In this document: one piece after another, positions 10,153 to 19,153 of the stretch
How positions within the stretch are numbered: the first letter of the stretch is position 1
Layout: each line of letters opens with the position of its first letter
Origin: Mannheimia sp041807705
GTDB lineage: Bacteria > Pseudomonadota > Gammaproteobacteria > Enterobacterales > Pasteurellaceae
Length of the DNA: 64,000 nt
Assembly (NCBI RefSeq): GCF_041807705.1
Contig: NZ_JBGTYY010000007.1
Location: forward strand, 23,996 to 87,995
Direction: 5' to 3'
Translations under genes and position numbers: made by a program
The notes under the pieces: model-generated
Seen by the model: only the letters and a program-made list of their open reading frames with translations
Databases searched by the model: none
Told to the model about the DNA's origin: nothing

Positions 10153-11064
10153 ATGCCTCTCTCCCGTCAATTAATTTTAATCAATTTACTCTATGTTTTG
10201 GGTATTGGGCTAAACATCGTTTTTCTCCGATTTTTAAGCCTACATCTAGATCCGCTTAATAATAATGGCATACGATTTTTAACAGGCGGACTAGCCCTTT
10301 TAGCTATTATTTTATGGAAATTTCGCGCATCACTCATTCAATTAGCCAAAAGCCCTAAACTCATTGCCATTACATTATTTGTCGGGTTAATGATGTCTGC
10401 CAATATGTATTTTTGGTTAAAAGGTGTCAAAATTACCAGTGCAGTTACCGCTTCGATTTTCGGTGTATTAGCTATGCCTTTTGGCGTGATTATTGCTGCA
10501 ATTTTCTTTAAAGATGAAAGGGAACGAATTAAAAATAAATCTTTTTGGTTTGGCTCAGTCTTAACCATTTTAGGGTCATTAGGCTTTGTTTGGTATGGCA
10601 AAACCATTTCTGTTGGGGAAGGGTTTATTCTTGGCTCTTTTTTCTTGTTTCTATCAATTATTATCCGGAATATTCAAAACTTGGTAGTGAAATTCAGCCG
10701 AGAACTTAATGTATTTACCCTAAGCTGTATCACCTCTTTAGTGACCTCGATCTCCAGCCTTTTATTGAGCCAACAAGCGGGTAAATTTAATGAAATTTTT
10801 GCAACACCGAATTGGCTTCTGTTTACGGTAATGGCAATTGGCATTTATGCGATTGTGGTTGGTATGGTACTCACTTTCCATATTATTCAAACACAAGGAT
10901 TAGTAACATATCAAGTATTAGAGCTTCTGATACCTGTTTCAACTGCGGTTATGGCTTATCTAGTGTTAGGAGAGCGAATTTCACCAATCCAAATAGGCTT
11001 TGCCAGTATTGTTATTTTTGGCTCAAGTGTAGCATTGAAATTGGTAGAATTTCGGAGAAAATAG
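10153..11064 (+). CDS. EamA/DMT-family transporter
   Basis: 303 residues with about ten hydrophobic helices in two EamA-type halves; the second half ends with LVLGERISPIQIGFASIVIF, the usual EamA signature area. It is a putative inner-membrane metabolite or amino-acid exporter with unknown substrate. No Shine-Dalgarno is visible before the ATG, which sits right behind the cspD terminator tail, so either the start is elsewhere or translation is weak. Confidence 0.8.
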   Translation: MPLSRQLILINLLYVLGIGLNIVFLRFLSLHLDPLNNNGIRFLTGGLALLAIILWKFRASLIQLAKSPKLIAITLFVGLMMSANMYFWLKGVKITSAVTASIFGVLAMPFGVIIAAIFFKDERERIKNKSFWFGSVLTILGSLGFVWYGKTISVGEGFILGSFFLFLSIIIRNIQNLVVKFSRELNVFTLSCITSLVTSISSLLLSQQAGKFNEIFATPNWLLFTVMAIGIYAIVVGMVLTFHIIQTQGLVTYQVLELLIPVSTAVMAYLVLGERISPIQIGFASIVIFGSSVALKLVEFRRK

Positions 11065-11140
11065 GCCGCTTGTGAAGTAATTTCCTCCGGGAATTTAGTA
11101 AAATCTAATATGTTTTTCAATGCCACATACAGCATGGTTA

Positions 11141-13489
11141 TTAGATAGGAGAGTTAAAGATCACTACTTTAGGTGCTTCCTCCATAAACTTTTCCACTTG
11201 CACCGTTGTGGTATTTGGTGCATTACCCTGCCCGAGTTTGGAAGATCCTTCGTTACGAGTGAGTACATTCGGGTTGCCGTTTTTACATAATGGCGATTTG
11301 GTTTTGCCTAAATCTTGTGGATCATACCAGCCGCCTTCGTATAAGGCAACTGTGCCTTGAATAATACCATCGGTAACGACTGCTCCTGCTAACACTTGCC
11401 CTCGTTTGTTAAAAATTCGCACAATATCACCGCTTGTAATGCCTCGTTCAGTAGCATCTTTTGTATTAATCAGCACAGGTTCTCTGCCGTTCACTTCGTA
11501 GTATTGGCGGAGTGAAGAATAGGCTAATTGGCTGTGCAAACGGTATTTAATATGTGGGGTAATTAACGCAAGGGGTTCAGCTTCGTTTGTTTTGCCTGAA
11601 TATTCGTGATGTTCAAACCACGTTGGGTGCCCTTTGCAGTCATCATAGTTCATCTTCGCCACCGTTTCAGAGAAAATCTCAATTTTGCCTGATGGTGTTG
11701 CAAGCTTATGTTTAATTGGATCATCACGATAATCTTGATAGCGAACGAAAGTATTGTTTTGATTTTCTGCCTCAAAACTTAATACTTTGTTTTCCGCCCA
11801 AAATGCCTCAAAGGTTGGGAATGGCATATTGATTTTTTCCGCAGCATCGTTGGCAATTTGGTAGAACTCTCTCAGCCAATCCATTTCGCTTTTACCTTCG
11901 GTAAATTCTAGCTCTTTGCCTGCTCGTTTAGCTAGTTCAGCAAAAATATCGTAGTCGTTTTTCGCTTCAAATTGCGGTTCAACCACTTGTTTCATTGGAA
12001 TAATATGCTTAACCACATAATCCCCTGCGACGGTCAAATCATTACGCTCATAGCTTGTGGTAGCTGGTAGCACAATATCTGCCATTCGAGCGGTTGGCGT
12101 CCAATAGCACTCGTTCACGATTACCGTTTCAGGCTGCTGCCACGCTTTGACCAAATAGTTGGTATCAGGGTGATGAGCAAACGGATTACCACCCGCCCAA
12201 TAAACCAATTTAACATCAGGATAAACTAAAGTTTGCCCGTTATAATCGTAAGGCTGATTTGGCTTAAGCAAAGCATCAGCAATGCGTGCCACAGGGAAAA
12301 ACGGCATATTTGGGTTTGGCTTGCCTGCATTTATTGCCCCTAAACGAATGCCTGAATTGGCGTTCAATCCATCAGTTGAATAACGATAATTTAAGCCAAA
12401 ACCACCACCCGGCAAGCCAATTTGCCCGAGCATTGCTGCTAGGGTAACTAATGCCCAATGACTTTGTTCGCCGTGTTGTAAGCGTTGTAATCCCCAGCCC
12501 GACATTAACATTGTACGGTTTGCCACAAATGCGTGAGCGAGTTCCTGAATAGTATTGGCTGGAATGCCACAAATTTGACTCGCCCATTCTGCCGTTTTGG
12601 GTTGATTATCGGTTTTACCTAACACATAATCGGAAAATTGCTCGAAACCAACGGTATATTTCGCTAAAAAGTCGTTATCTTGCTTGTTTTCGCTAATTAA
12701 TGTGTGAGCAATACCAAGTATTAACGCAACGTCAGTGCCTGTATTAATTGGTAACCACTCTGCCTCTAAAAATTGGCAGGTTTCGCTTTTTACAGGGTCG
12801 ATACAAATAATCCGTTTGCTGCTGGCTTTGATTTTTGCCAGATAATCAATCCCTTCAGGCTCTGCTGATGTCCACGCAATGCGAAGTGTATTCAGCGGAT
12901 TAGATGACCAAATCACTAATAATTCGGTATTTTCTACAATGGTATGCCAGCTGGTTTGTTGGGCGTAAACTTCGATATTGCCTAACACATAAGGCATAAT
13001 CACTTGCACCGCACCTGTGGAATAATCCCCTTTGCTGTTAATAAAACCGCCTGTTACGTTTAAATAACGTTGCAATAGCGTACGAGAGGCGTGTAACGAG
13101 CCGCAACTATACCAGCCGTAAGAACCACCGAAAATCGACTCGCTGCCATATTGCTGGCGTACACGTTGAATTTCATTTGAAACCAGCTCAAAGGCTTTAT
13201 TCCAAGAAATACGTACCCATTCATCACGCCCACGCAATGTGGTGTCTTTGTTGCCTTCTAAGTAGCCTTTTCTGACCATCGGATACTTCACTCGCACAGG
13301 GCTATAAAGCTGATCAGCGACTACATTTTGTAATTCGTTTTGATGGTTTTTCACTAAACTACCTTCTGATTTTACTACTCTACCGTTTTCAACCGTAACA
13401 TTTAATGCTCCCCAGTGGGCAGCGGTGGTAATAGTATTTTCTGGTTTGTCGAGAAAAATAAATTTGCCTTGTTCTAATGCTGTGTTCAT
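11141..13489 (-). CDS. bisC: Molybdopterin S/N-oxide reductase, BisC-type, no Tat signal
   Basis: 782 residues of the DMSO-reductase family. The molybdenum-binding serine lies in GGSYGWYSCGSLHASR, and substrate/cofactor segments include YPMVRKGYLEGNKDTTLRGR, YWAGGNPFAHHPDTN and VNECYWTPTARMADIVLPAT. It is a close paralogue of TorZ at 23557-26043 but begins MNTALEQGKF with no twin-arginine signal, and no signal is encoded upstream. It is therefore probably cytoplasmic, as E. coli BisC (biotin/methionine sulfoxide reductase) is. It lies downstream of acnB on the same strand, separated by a terminator. Confidence 0.85.
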   Translation of the reverse strand: MNTALEQGKFIFLDKPENTITTAAHWGALNVTVENGRVVKSEGSLVKNHQNELQNVVADQLYSPVRVKYPMVRKGYLEGNKDTTLRGRDEWVRISWNKAFELVSNEIQRVRQQYGSESIFGGSYGWYSCGSLHASRTLLQRYLNVTGGFINSKGDYSTGAVQVIMPYVLGNIEVYAQQTSWHTIVENTELLVIWSSNPLNTLRIAWTSAEPEGIDYLAKIKASSKRIICIDPVKSETCQFLEAEWLPINTGTDVALILGIAHTLISENKQDNDFLAKYTVGFEQFSDYVLGKTDNQPKTAEWASQICGIPANTIQELAHAFVANRTMLMSGWGLQRLQHGEQSHWALVTLAAMLGQIGLPGGGFGLNYRYSTDGLNANSGIRLGAINAGKPNPNMPFFPVARIADALLKPNQPYDYNGQTLVYPDVKLVYWAGGNPFAHHPDTNYLVKAWQQPETVIVNECYWTPTARMADIVLPATTSYERNDLTVAGDYVVKHIIPMKQVVEPQFEAKNDYDIFAELAKRAGKELEFTEGKSEMDWLREFYQIANDAAEKINMPFPTFEAFWAENKVLSFEAENQNNTFVRYQDYRDDPIKHKLATPSGKIEIFSETVAKMNYDDCKGHPTWFEHHEYSGKTNEAEPLALITPHIKYRLHSQLAYSSLRQYYEVNGREPVLINTKDATERGITSGDIVRIFNKRGQVLAGAVVTDGIIQGTVALYEGGWYDPQDLGKTKSPLCKNGNPNVLTRNEGSSKLGQGNAPNTTTVQVEKFMEEAPKVVIFNSPI

Positions 13490-13669
13490 TTAATACGAGC
13501 CTTTTAAATATACAAAATTGAATGGAATTTACTAGATTAAGAGTGAAGTTGCAACTACAAGCGACCACAAAAAGCATTGCTTTTTGAACTTTGGCTTTAC
13601 AACGGCTGCGAAGCTGTGAACAATCCTGACAAGGATTGTGAATAATTTTTATGGAAAATTTGCAAATAA

Positions 13670-13692
13670 GAAACCCACCTAAGAAGGTGGGC
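13670..13692 (-). terminator. Terminator after acnB
   Basis: On the minus strand CCCACCT - TCTT - AGGTGGG is followed by TTTCTT, 12-30 bases past the acnB stop. The rest of 13490-13670 contains two more hairpins (ACAATCC/GGATTGT near 13619-13639 and AAAAGC/GCTTTT near 13572) and no gene that I can see. Confidence 0.75.
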
Positions 13693-13703
13693 TTGTTCAT
13701 CTA

Positions 13704-16310
13704 TTAAACGGCAACTTGCACAATCACATTATCCGCTTTTTTCACATAACTATTGATTTGGTCAAAGTTCATATAGCGGTAGATGTCATCTTTCTCTTGC
13801 TGTAATCCGTTTACATAGTTTAAGTACTCTTCTGGTGTTGGTAACTTACCTAACAAGGCAGAAACGGCGGCTAATTCCGCTGAGGCCAAGTACACATTTG
13901 CCCCCTGCCCTAAACGGTTCGGGAAGTTTCGGGTTGAGGTTGAAACCACATTTGCATTATTCGCAACGCGGGCTTGGTTACCCATACAGAGCGAGCAGCC
14001 TGGCATTTCAACCCTTGCCCCACTTTTACCATAGATACTGTAATAACCTTCCTCGGTCAATAAAGCGGCGTCCATTTTCGTTGGCGGTGCAATCCACAGT
14101 TTAGTCGGTAACTCCCCTTTCACTTGACCAAGCAATTTACCTGCTGCACGGAAGTGCCCGATATTGGTCATACAAGAACCGATAAAGACTTCGTCAATCT
14201 TATCACCTTGCACTTCTGAAAGCAGACGAGCATCATCAGGATCATTAGGCGCACAGAGAATCGGCTCTTTGATTTCATCTAGGTTGATATCAATAATTGC
14301 CGCATATTCTGCATTTTCATCCGCTTCTAATAGCTCTGGGTTATCCAACCACGCTTGCATATTAGCAATACGGCGTTCAAGGGTGCGTTTGTCATCATAA
14401 CCTTCGGCAATCATCCATTTTAATAGCGTAATGTTAGAGTTTAGATACTCGATGATTGGCTCTTTATTTAGCTTGATGGTACAAGCCGCTGCTGAACGTT
14501 CTGCTGAAGCATCTGAAAGCTCAAAGGCCTGTTCAATTTTCAGATCTTCTAAACCCTCAATTTCAAGAATACGCCCTGAGAAGATGTTTTTCTTCCCTTT
14601 TTTCTCAACAGTCAGCAAGCCTTGCTGAATTGCATAATATGGAATAGCGTGGACTAAATCACGTAAGGTAATGCCCGGTTGCATTGTGCCTGAAAAACGC
14701 ACTAAAACAGATTCCGGCATATCCAGCGGCATTACGCCCGTAGCGGCTGCAAAGGCAACCAAGCCTGAACCGGCAGGGAATGAAATACCGATTGGGAAAC
14801 GAGTATGCGAATCGCCGCCTGTGCCTACTGTATCAGGCAATAACATACGGTTTAACCAAGAGTGGATAACGCCATCGCCAGGGCGAAGTGAAACACCACC
14901 ACGATTCATAATAAAATCAGGCAAAGTATGGTGCGTTACCACATCAACAGGTTTTGGATAAGCTGCTGTGTGGCAGAATGATTGCATAACCAAATCTGCA
15001 GAGAAGCCTAAACAGGCTAAATCTTTTAACTCATCTCTCGTCATTGGGCCTGTGGTATCTTGTGAGCCAACAGAGGTCATTCTTGGTTCGCAGTATTGAC
15101 CCGGACGAACCCCCTCCACGCCACAAGCTCGCCCTACCATTTTTTGTGCTAATGTATAGCCTTTATCACTATCAGAAACCGCTTGAGGTTTAATGAAAAC
15201 ATCACTTTCAGGCAAACCGAGAGCTACTCTGGCTTTGTGGGTTAAACCACGACCAATAATTAGCGGAATACGTCCGCCAGCTCGTACTTCATCGAGCAAT
15301 ACTTCCGTTTTCAGCTCAAATTCCGCTAGCACTTCATCAGAGTTATGCTTACAAATTTTGCCTTGATATGGATAGATGTCGATTATATCTCCCATATTGA
15401 GTTGGGTAACATCAACCTCAATTGGCAAAGAACCTGCATCTTCAAGAGTATTAAAGAAAATTGGGGCAATTTTACCGCCTAATACCACACCGCCAGCACG
15501 TTTATTTGGAATGTATGGAATATCGTCTCCCATAAACCAAAGTACCGAGTTTGTTGCAGATTTACGAGAAGAGCCCGTGCCTACCACATCGCCCACATAA
15601 GCTAGTGGGAAGCCTTTTTCTTTCAACGCTTCTAGCTGTTTAATTGGGCCAACCTGTCCGTTTTCATCAGGGAAAATACCATCACGTTCATTTTTCAACA
15701 TTGCTTGAGCGTGGAGAGGAATATCAGGACGAGACCAAGCATCTTGAGCTGGAGAAAGGTCATCAGTATTGGTTTCGCCTGTTACTTTAAATACCGTAAC
15801 CGTCAGTTTTTCCGCCAGTTTCGGGCGAGAGGTAAACCAATCCGCATTTGCCCAAGATTCTAATACTTGTTGTGCAAATTCATTGCCTTGTTCTGCACGC
15901 TCTTTCACATCGTGGAAATTATCAAACATCAATAAGGTTTTAGATAAAGCTTCAACGGCAATAGGAGCAAGTTCTGGCTTATCTAAGGCGAGTAACAAGG
16001 TTTCAATATTGTAACCACCCTGCATTGTGCCTAATAATTTTACGGCATTAGCAGGCGAAATAAGCGGCGATGACGTTGCCCCTTTTACAATATCGGCAAG
16101 GAATGCCGCTTTCACATAAGCGGCTTCATCAACCCCCGCAGGAATACGATTTTCAAAAAGTTCTAATAAAAAGACCGCTTGTTCGGCTGGTGGATTTTTC
16201 AGTAACTCAACGAGCTGTGCGGTTTGTTCTGCATTCAATGGTTGTGGAACAACCCCTAATTTTGCACGCTCACCAACGTGTTGTTGATAATTTTCTATAA
16301 AATGTGCCAT
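13704..16310 (-). CDS. acnB: Aconitate hydratase B
   Basis: 868 residues, full length for AcnB. The order is the AcnB one: an N-terminal HEAT-like domain (LNAEQTAQLVELLKNPPAEQ), then the swivel domain (GDVVGTGSSRKSATNS), then the catalytic domains. The [4Fe-4S] cysteines are in GSCMTNIGHFRAAG and GCSLCMGNQARV, and GGDSHTRFPIGISFPAGSG is present. It converts citrate to isocitrate and may bind RNA when iron is scarce, as in E. coli. icd lies 21 bases upstream on the same strand, so icd-acnB is an operon. Confidence 0.97.
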   Translation of the reverse strand: MAHFIENYQQHVGERAKLGVVPQPLNAEQTAQLVELLKNPPAEQAVFLLELFENRIPAGVDEAAYVKAAFLADIVKGATSSPLISPANAVKLLGTMQGGYNIETLLLALDKPELAPIAVEALSKTLLMFDNFHDVKERAEQGNEFAQQVLESWANADWFTSRPKLAEKLTVTVFKVTGETNTDDLSPAQDAWSRPDIPLHAQAMLKNERDGIFPDENGQVGPIKQLEALKEKGFPLAYVGDVVGTGSSRKSATNSVLWFMGDDIPYIPNKRAGGVVLGGKIAPIFFNTLEDAGSLPIEVDVTQLNMGDIIDIYPYQGKICKHNSDEVLAEFELKTEVLLDEVRAGGRIPLIIGRGLTHKARVALGLPESDVFIKPQAVSDSDKGYTLAQKMVGRACGVEGVRPGQYCEPRMTSVGSQDTTGPMTRDELKDLACLGFSADLVMQSFCHTAAYPKPVDVVTHHTLPDFIMNRGGVSLRPGDGVIHSWLNRMLLPDTVGTGGDSHTRFPIGISFPAGSGLVAFAAATGVMPLDMPESVLVRFSGTMQPGITLRDLVHAIPYYAIQQGLLTVEKKGKKNIFSGRILEIEGLEDLKIEQAFELSDASAERSAAACTIKLNKEPIIEYLNSNITLLKWMIAEGYDDKRTLERRIANMQAWLDNPELLEADENAEYAAIIDINLDEIKEPILCAPNDPDDARLLSEVQGDKIDEVFIGSCMTNIGHFRAAGKLLGQVKGELPTKLWIAPPTKMDAALLTEEGYYSIYGKSGARVEMPGCSLCMGNQARVANNANVVSTSTRNFPNRLGQGANVYLASAELAAVSALLGKLPTPEEYLNYVNGLQQEKDDIYRYMNFDQINSYVKKADNVIVQVAV

Positions 16311-16331
16311 AACTTACTCCTTCTCCTTGAG

Positions 16332-17579
16332 TTACATATTTGCAATGATGTCTTGTGCAAACTCTGATGTTGAACGTAAGGTTGCACCTTCTAACATTTC
16401 AGCAAAATCAAAGGTTACTGTTTTATCCGCAATGGTTTTGGATACTGCTTTTACCACTAAATCAGCCGCTTCAACCCAACCCAAATGGCGTAACATCATT
16501 TCACCACTTAAAATTAATGAACCGGGATTACCTTTATTCTGCCCTGCAATTTTTGGTGCTGTGCCGTGAGTAGCTTCAAAAATAGCCGCTTCATAACCGA
16601 TATTCGCCCCTGGAGAAATTCCAATTCCCCCCACTTGAGCCGCTAAAGCATCAGAAATATAGTCGCCATTTAAGTTAAGGGTTGCAATAACATCATACTC
16701 TGCTGGGTGTAATAAAATTTCTTGTAAAAACGCATCGGCAATGCTGTCTTTAATAATGATTTCTTCGCCTGTTTTTGGATTGGTTAAGCTCATCCAAGGG
16801 CCTTTATCAATAAGTTTTGCCCCAAATTCTTCTGCAACTTGATAGCCCCACTCTTTAAATGCCCCTTCGGTAAACTTCATAATGTTACCTTTATGTACAA
16901 GAGTAAGTGATTTGCGGTTATTATCAATCACATATTGTAATGCTGCACGCACCAAGCGTTGTGTACCTTGTTTAGAAACAGGTTTAATACCGATACCACA
17001 ATCTTCCGTAAAGCGGATTTTCTTCACACCCATCTCTTTTTGTAAGAATTCAATCACTTTATTAGCTTCAGGCGAACCAGCTACCCACTCTACCCCTGCA
17101 TAAATATCTTCCGAATTTTCACGGAAAATCACCATATCAATTAATTCAGGGTGTTTTACAGGACTTGGTGTGCCATCATAATAGCGAATTGGGCGTAAGC
17201 AGTTATATAAATCCAAACCTTGACGCATTGCCACATTTAAAGAACGAATACCGCCACCTACTGGTGTCATTAATGGGCCTTTAATCGCAACATGATATTG
17301 GCGAATAAGCTCTAAGGTTTCATCAGGCAGCCAAGTATTTTCGCCATAGAGTTTGTTTGCTTTTTCGCCTGCATAAATTTCCATCCACGCAATTTTACGC
17401 TTGCCTTGATAGGCTTTTTCAACAGCAGCGTCTAATACCGCTTTCATCGCAGGTGTTACATCAACACCGATGCCATCGCCTTCAATAAATGGAATAATAG
17501 GATGATCAGGAACTTGGAGTGAACCGTCTTGGTTCAGTTGAATGGTTTCGCCTTGTGGAATTTGGACTTGTGTTTGCAT
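16332..17579 (-). CDS. icd: NADP-dependent isocitrate dehydrogenase
   Basis: 415 residues. The substrate/phosphorylation site is GGGIRSLNVAMRQGLDLYNC, corresponding to Ser113 of E. coli Icd. RENSEDIYAGVEW, EDCGIGIKPVSKQGTQR and GDYISDALAAQVGGIGISPG are all present. It makes 2-oxoglutarate and NADPH. It is the first gene of icd-acnB, divergent from gltA across a 223-bp promoter region. Many Pasteurellaceae (for example H. influenzae) lack this oxidative branch. Confidence 0.97.
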   Translation of the reverse strand: MQTQVQIPQGETIQLNQDGSLQVPDHPIIPFIEGDGIGVDVTPAMKAVLDAAVEKAYQGKRKIAWMEIYAGEKANKLYGENTWLPDETLELIRQYHVAIKGPLMTPVGGGIRSLNVAMRQGLDLYNCLRPIRYYDGTPSPVKHPELIDMVIFRENSEDIYAGVEWVAGSPEANKVIEFLQKEMGVKKIRFTEDCGIGIKPVSKQGTQRLVRAALQYVIDNNRKSLTLVHKGNIMKFTEGAFKEWGYQVAEEFGAKLIDKGPWMSLTNPKTGEEIIIKDSIADAFLQEILLHPAEYDVIATLNLNGDYISDALAAQVGGIGISPGANIGYEAAIFEATHGTAPKIAGQNKGNPGSLILSGEMMLRHLGWVEAADLVVKAVSKTIADKTVTFDFAEMLEGATLRSTSEFAQDIIANM

Positions 17580-17699
17580 TTTCTCCCCCTTAAATCGAAA
17601 ATAACGACAAAAAATGAATTTTTACGATTTAATAACAAATCAACTATAAACAGTAAATATGCAAATGTAAATAAAGAGAAACTTCTCTACATTAAGATT

Positions 17700-17715
17700 T
17701 GTGATCCACCGCACA
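17700..17715 (+). promoter_or_regulatory. CRP-like site between icd and gltA
   Basis: TGTGA - TCCACC - GCACA matches 9 of 10 core positions of TGTGA-N6-TCACA. It lies 88 bases before the gltA start and 121 bases from the icd start, so it could act on either gene. Confidence 0.55.
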
Positions 17716-17802
17716 TTTTGTAAATGAATTATAAAAAAATATTGTTATTCTGTTAAAAATCATCTAGTTTATTTACAAACCTAAAATAAAAAAGGAGTAT
17801 AT

Positions 17803-19083
17803 ATGTCAGCAGCAACATTAACGCTAGAAACAGGCGAAAAAATTGAACTCGAGATGAAAAAGGGGTCACTAGGGTATCAAAACGTTGATATCCAACCTTT
17901 TTTAAAGCATAAACTATTTGCTTACGATCCGGGCTTAGTTTCAACTGCCGTTTGCGAATCTAACATTACCTATGTAGATGGCGATGAAGGTGTTTTACTC
18001 TATCGAGGCTACCCAATCGATCAATTAGCAAAAGACTCTGATTATTTAGAAGTAAGCTATATGCTCTTATTCGGCGAACGCCCTACCAAAGAAGAATACA
18101 AAGACTTCGTTCAACTCATCAAAAAACACACCTTAGTACACGAACAACTAACCAAATTCTTCTCCGGTTTCCGTCGAGATTCACACCCAATGGCGGTAAT
18201 GTGTGGGGTAAGTGGTGCGTTAGCCGCTTTCTACCACGATGCTATCGATGTAAATAACCAAGCCCACCGTGAACTTACCGCAATTCGTTTGTTAGCTAAA
18301 ATCCCAACCCTTGCTGCGATGTGTTATAAATATTCCATCGGTCAGCCGTTTATGTTCCCACAAAACCACTTATCTTATGCAGGCAACTTCTTATATATGA
18401 TGTTTGCAACCCCTTGTGAACCTTACGAAGTAAATCCTGTACTAGAACGTGCATTAGACCGAATTTTCATCTTACACGCAGATCACGAGCAAAATGCCTC
18501 TACCTCAACGGTGCGTACCGCTGCATCTTCTGGTGCAAACCCATTTGCGTGTATCGCAGCAGGTATTGCCTCGCTTTGGGGACCGGCACACGGTGGGGCA
18601 AATGAAGCCTGTATCAATATGTTAGAAGAAATCGGCACAGTTGATCGAATTCCAGAGTTTATCGCCCGTGCTAAAGATAAAAACGACCCATTCCGCTTAA
18701 TGGGCTTCGGGCACCGTGTATATAAAAACTACGACCCACGAGCCAAAGTAATGCGTGAAACCTGCCACGAAGTATTAAAAGAGCTCAACATCGATAATCC
18801 ATTATTTGAAGTTGCGTTAGAGCTAGAAAAAATTGCATTAAGCGATCCTTACTTCATTGAGCATAAACTATATCCAAACGTGGACTTCTACTCAGGCATC
18901 GTATTAAAAGCAATCGGTATTCCGACCTCAATGTTTACCGTGATGTTCGCTTTAGCAAGAACCGTTGGTTGGATTGCACACTGGAAAGAAATGTATCTAC
19001 AAGGCAATATCAAAATCGTCCGCCCTCGCCAAATCTACACAGGCGAAACCAAACGTGATTTTGAACCGATGGATAAAGCATAA
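17803..19083 (+). CDS. gltA: Citrate synthase, type II
   Basis: 426 residues, typical of the hexameric, NADH-sensitive Gram-negative enzyme. Catalytic residues are seen in the histidine of WGPAHGGANEA, the histidine of FGHRVYKNYDPRA and the aspartate of NVDFYSG. It condenses oxaloacetate and acetyl-CoA. The start is preceded by AAGGAG 8 bases upstream. It is divergent from icd-acnB, so the three reactions from citrate to 2-oxoglutarate are encoded in one locus. Confidence 0.97.
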   Translation: MSAATLTLETGEKIELEMKKGSLGYQNVDIQPFLKHKLFAYDPGLVSTAVCESNITYVDGDEGVLLYRGYPIDQLAKDSDYLEVSYMLLFGERPTKEEYKDFVQLIKKHTLVHEQLTKFFSGFRRDSHPMAVMCGVSGALAAFYHDAIDVNNQAHRELTAIRLLAKIPTLAAMCYKYSIGQPFMFPQNHLSYAGNFLYMMFATPCEPYEVNPVLERALDRIFILHADHEQNASTSTVRTAASSGANPFACIAAGIASLWGPAHGGANEACINMLEEIGTVDRIPEFIARAKDKNDPFRLMGFGHRVYKNYDPRAKVMRETCHEVLKELNIDNPLFEVALELEKIALSDPYFIEHKLYPNVDFYSGIVLKAIGIPTSMFTVMFALARTVGWIAHWKEMYLQGNIKIVRPRQIYTGETKRDFEPMDKA

Positions 19084-19106
19084 CTTGCAAAAAATCGAAA
19101 AAATTA

Positions 19107-19130
19107 AACCGCTTGTTTCTACAAGCGGTT
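19107..19130. terminator. Bidirectional terminator made from two inverted uptake sequences
   Basis: AACCGCTTGT - TTCT - ACAAGCGGTT is a 10-bp perfect stem built from two facing copies of the Apl-type uptake core. It lies between the convergent gltA and res genes. Confidence 0.75.
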
Positions 19131-19153
19131 ATATTTTGCATAAAATTTGCAAA

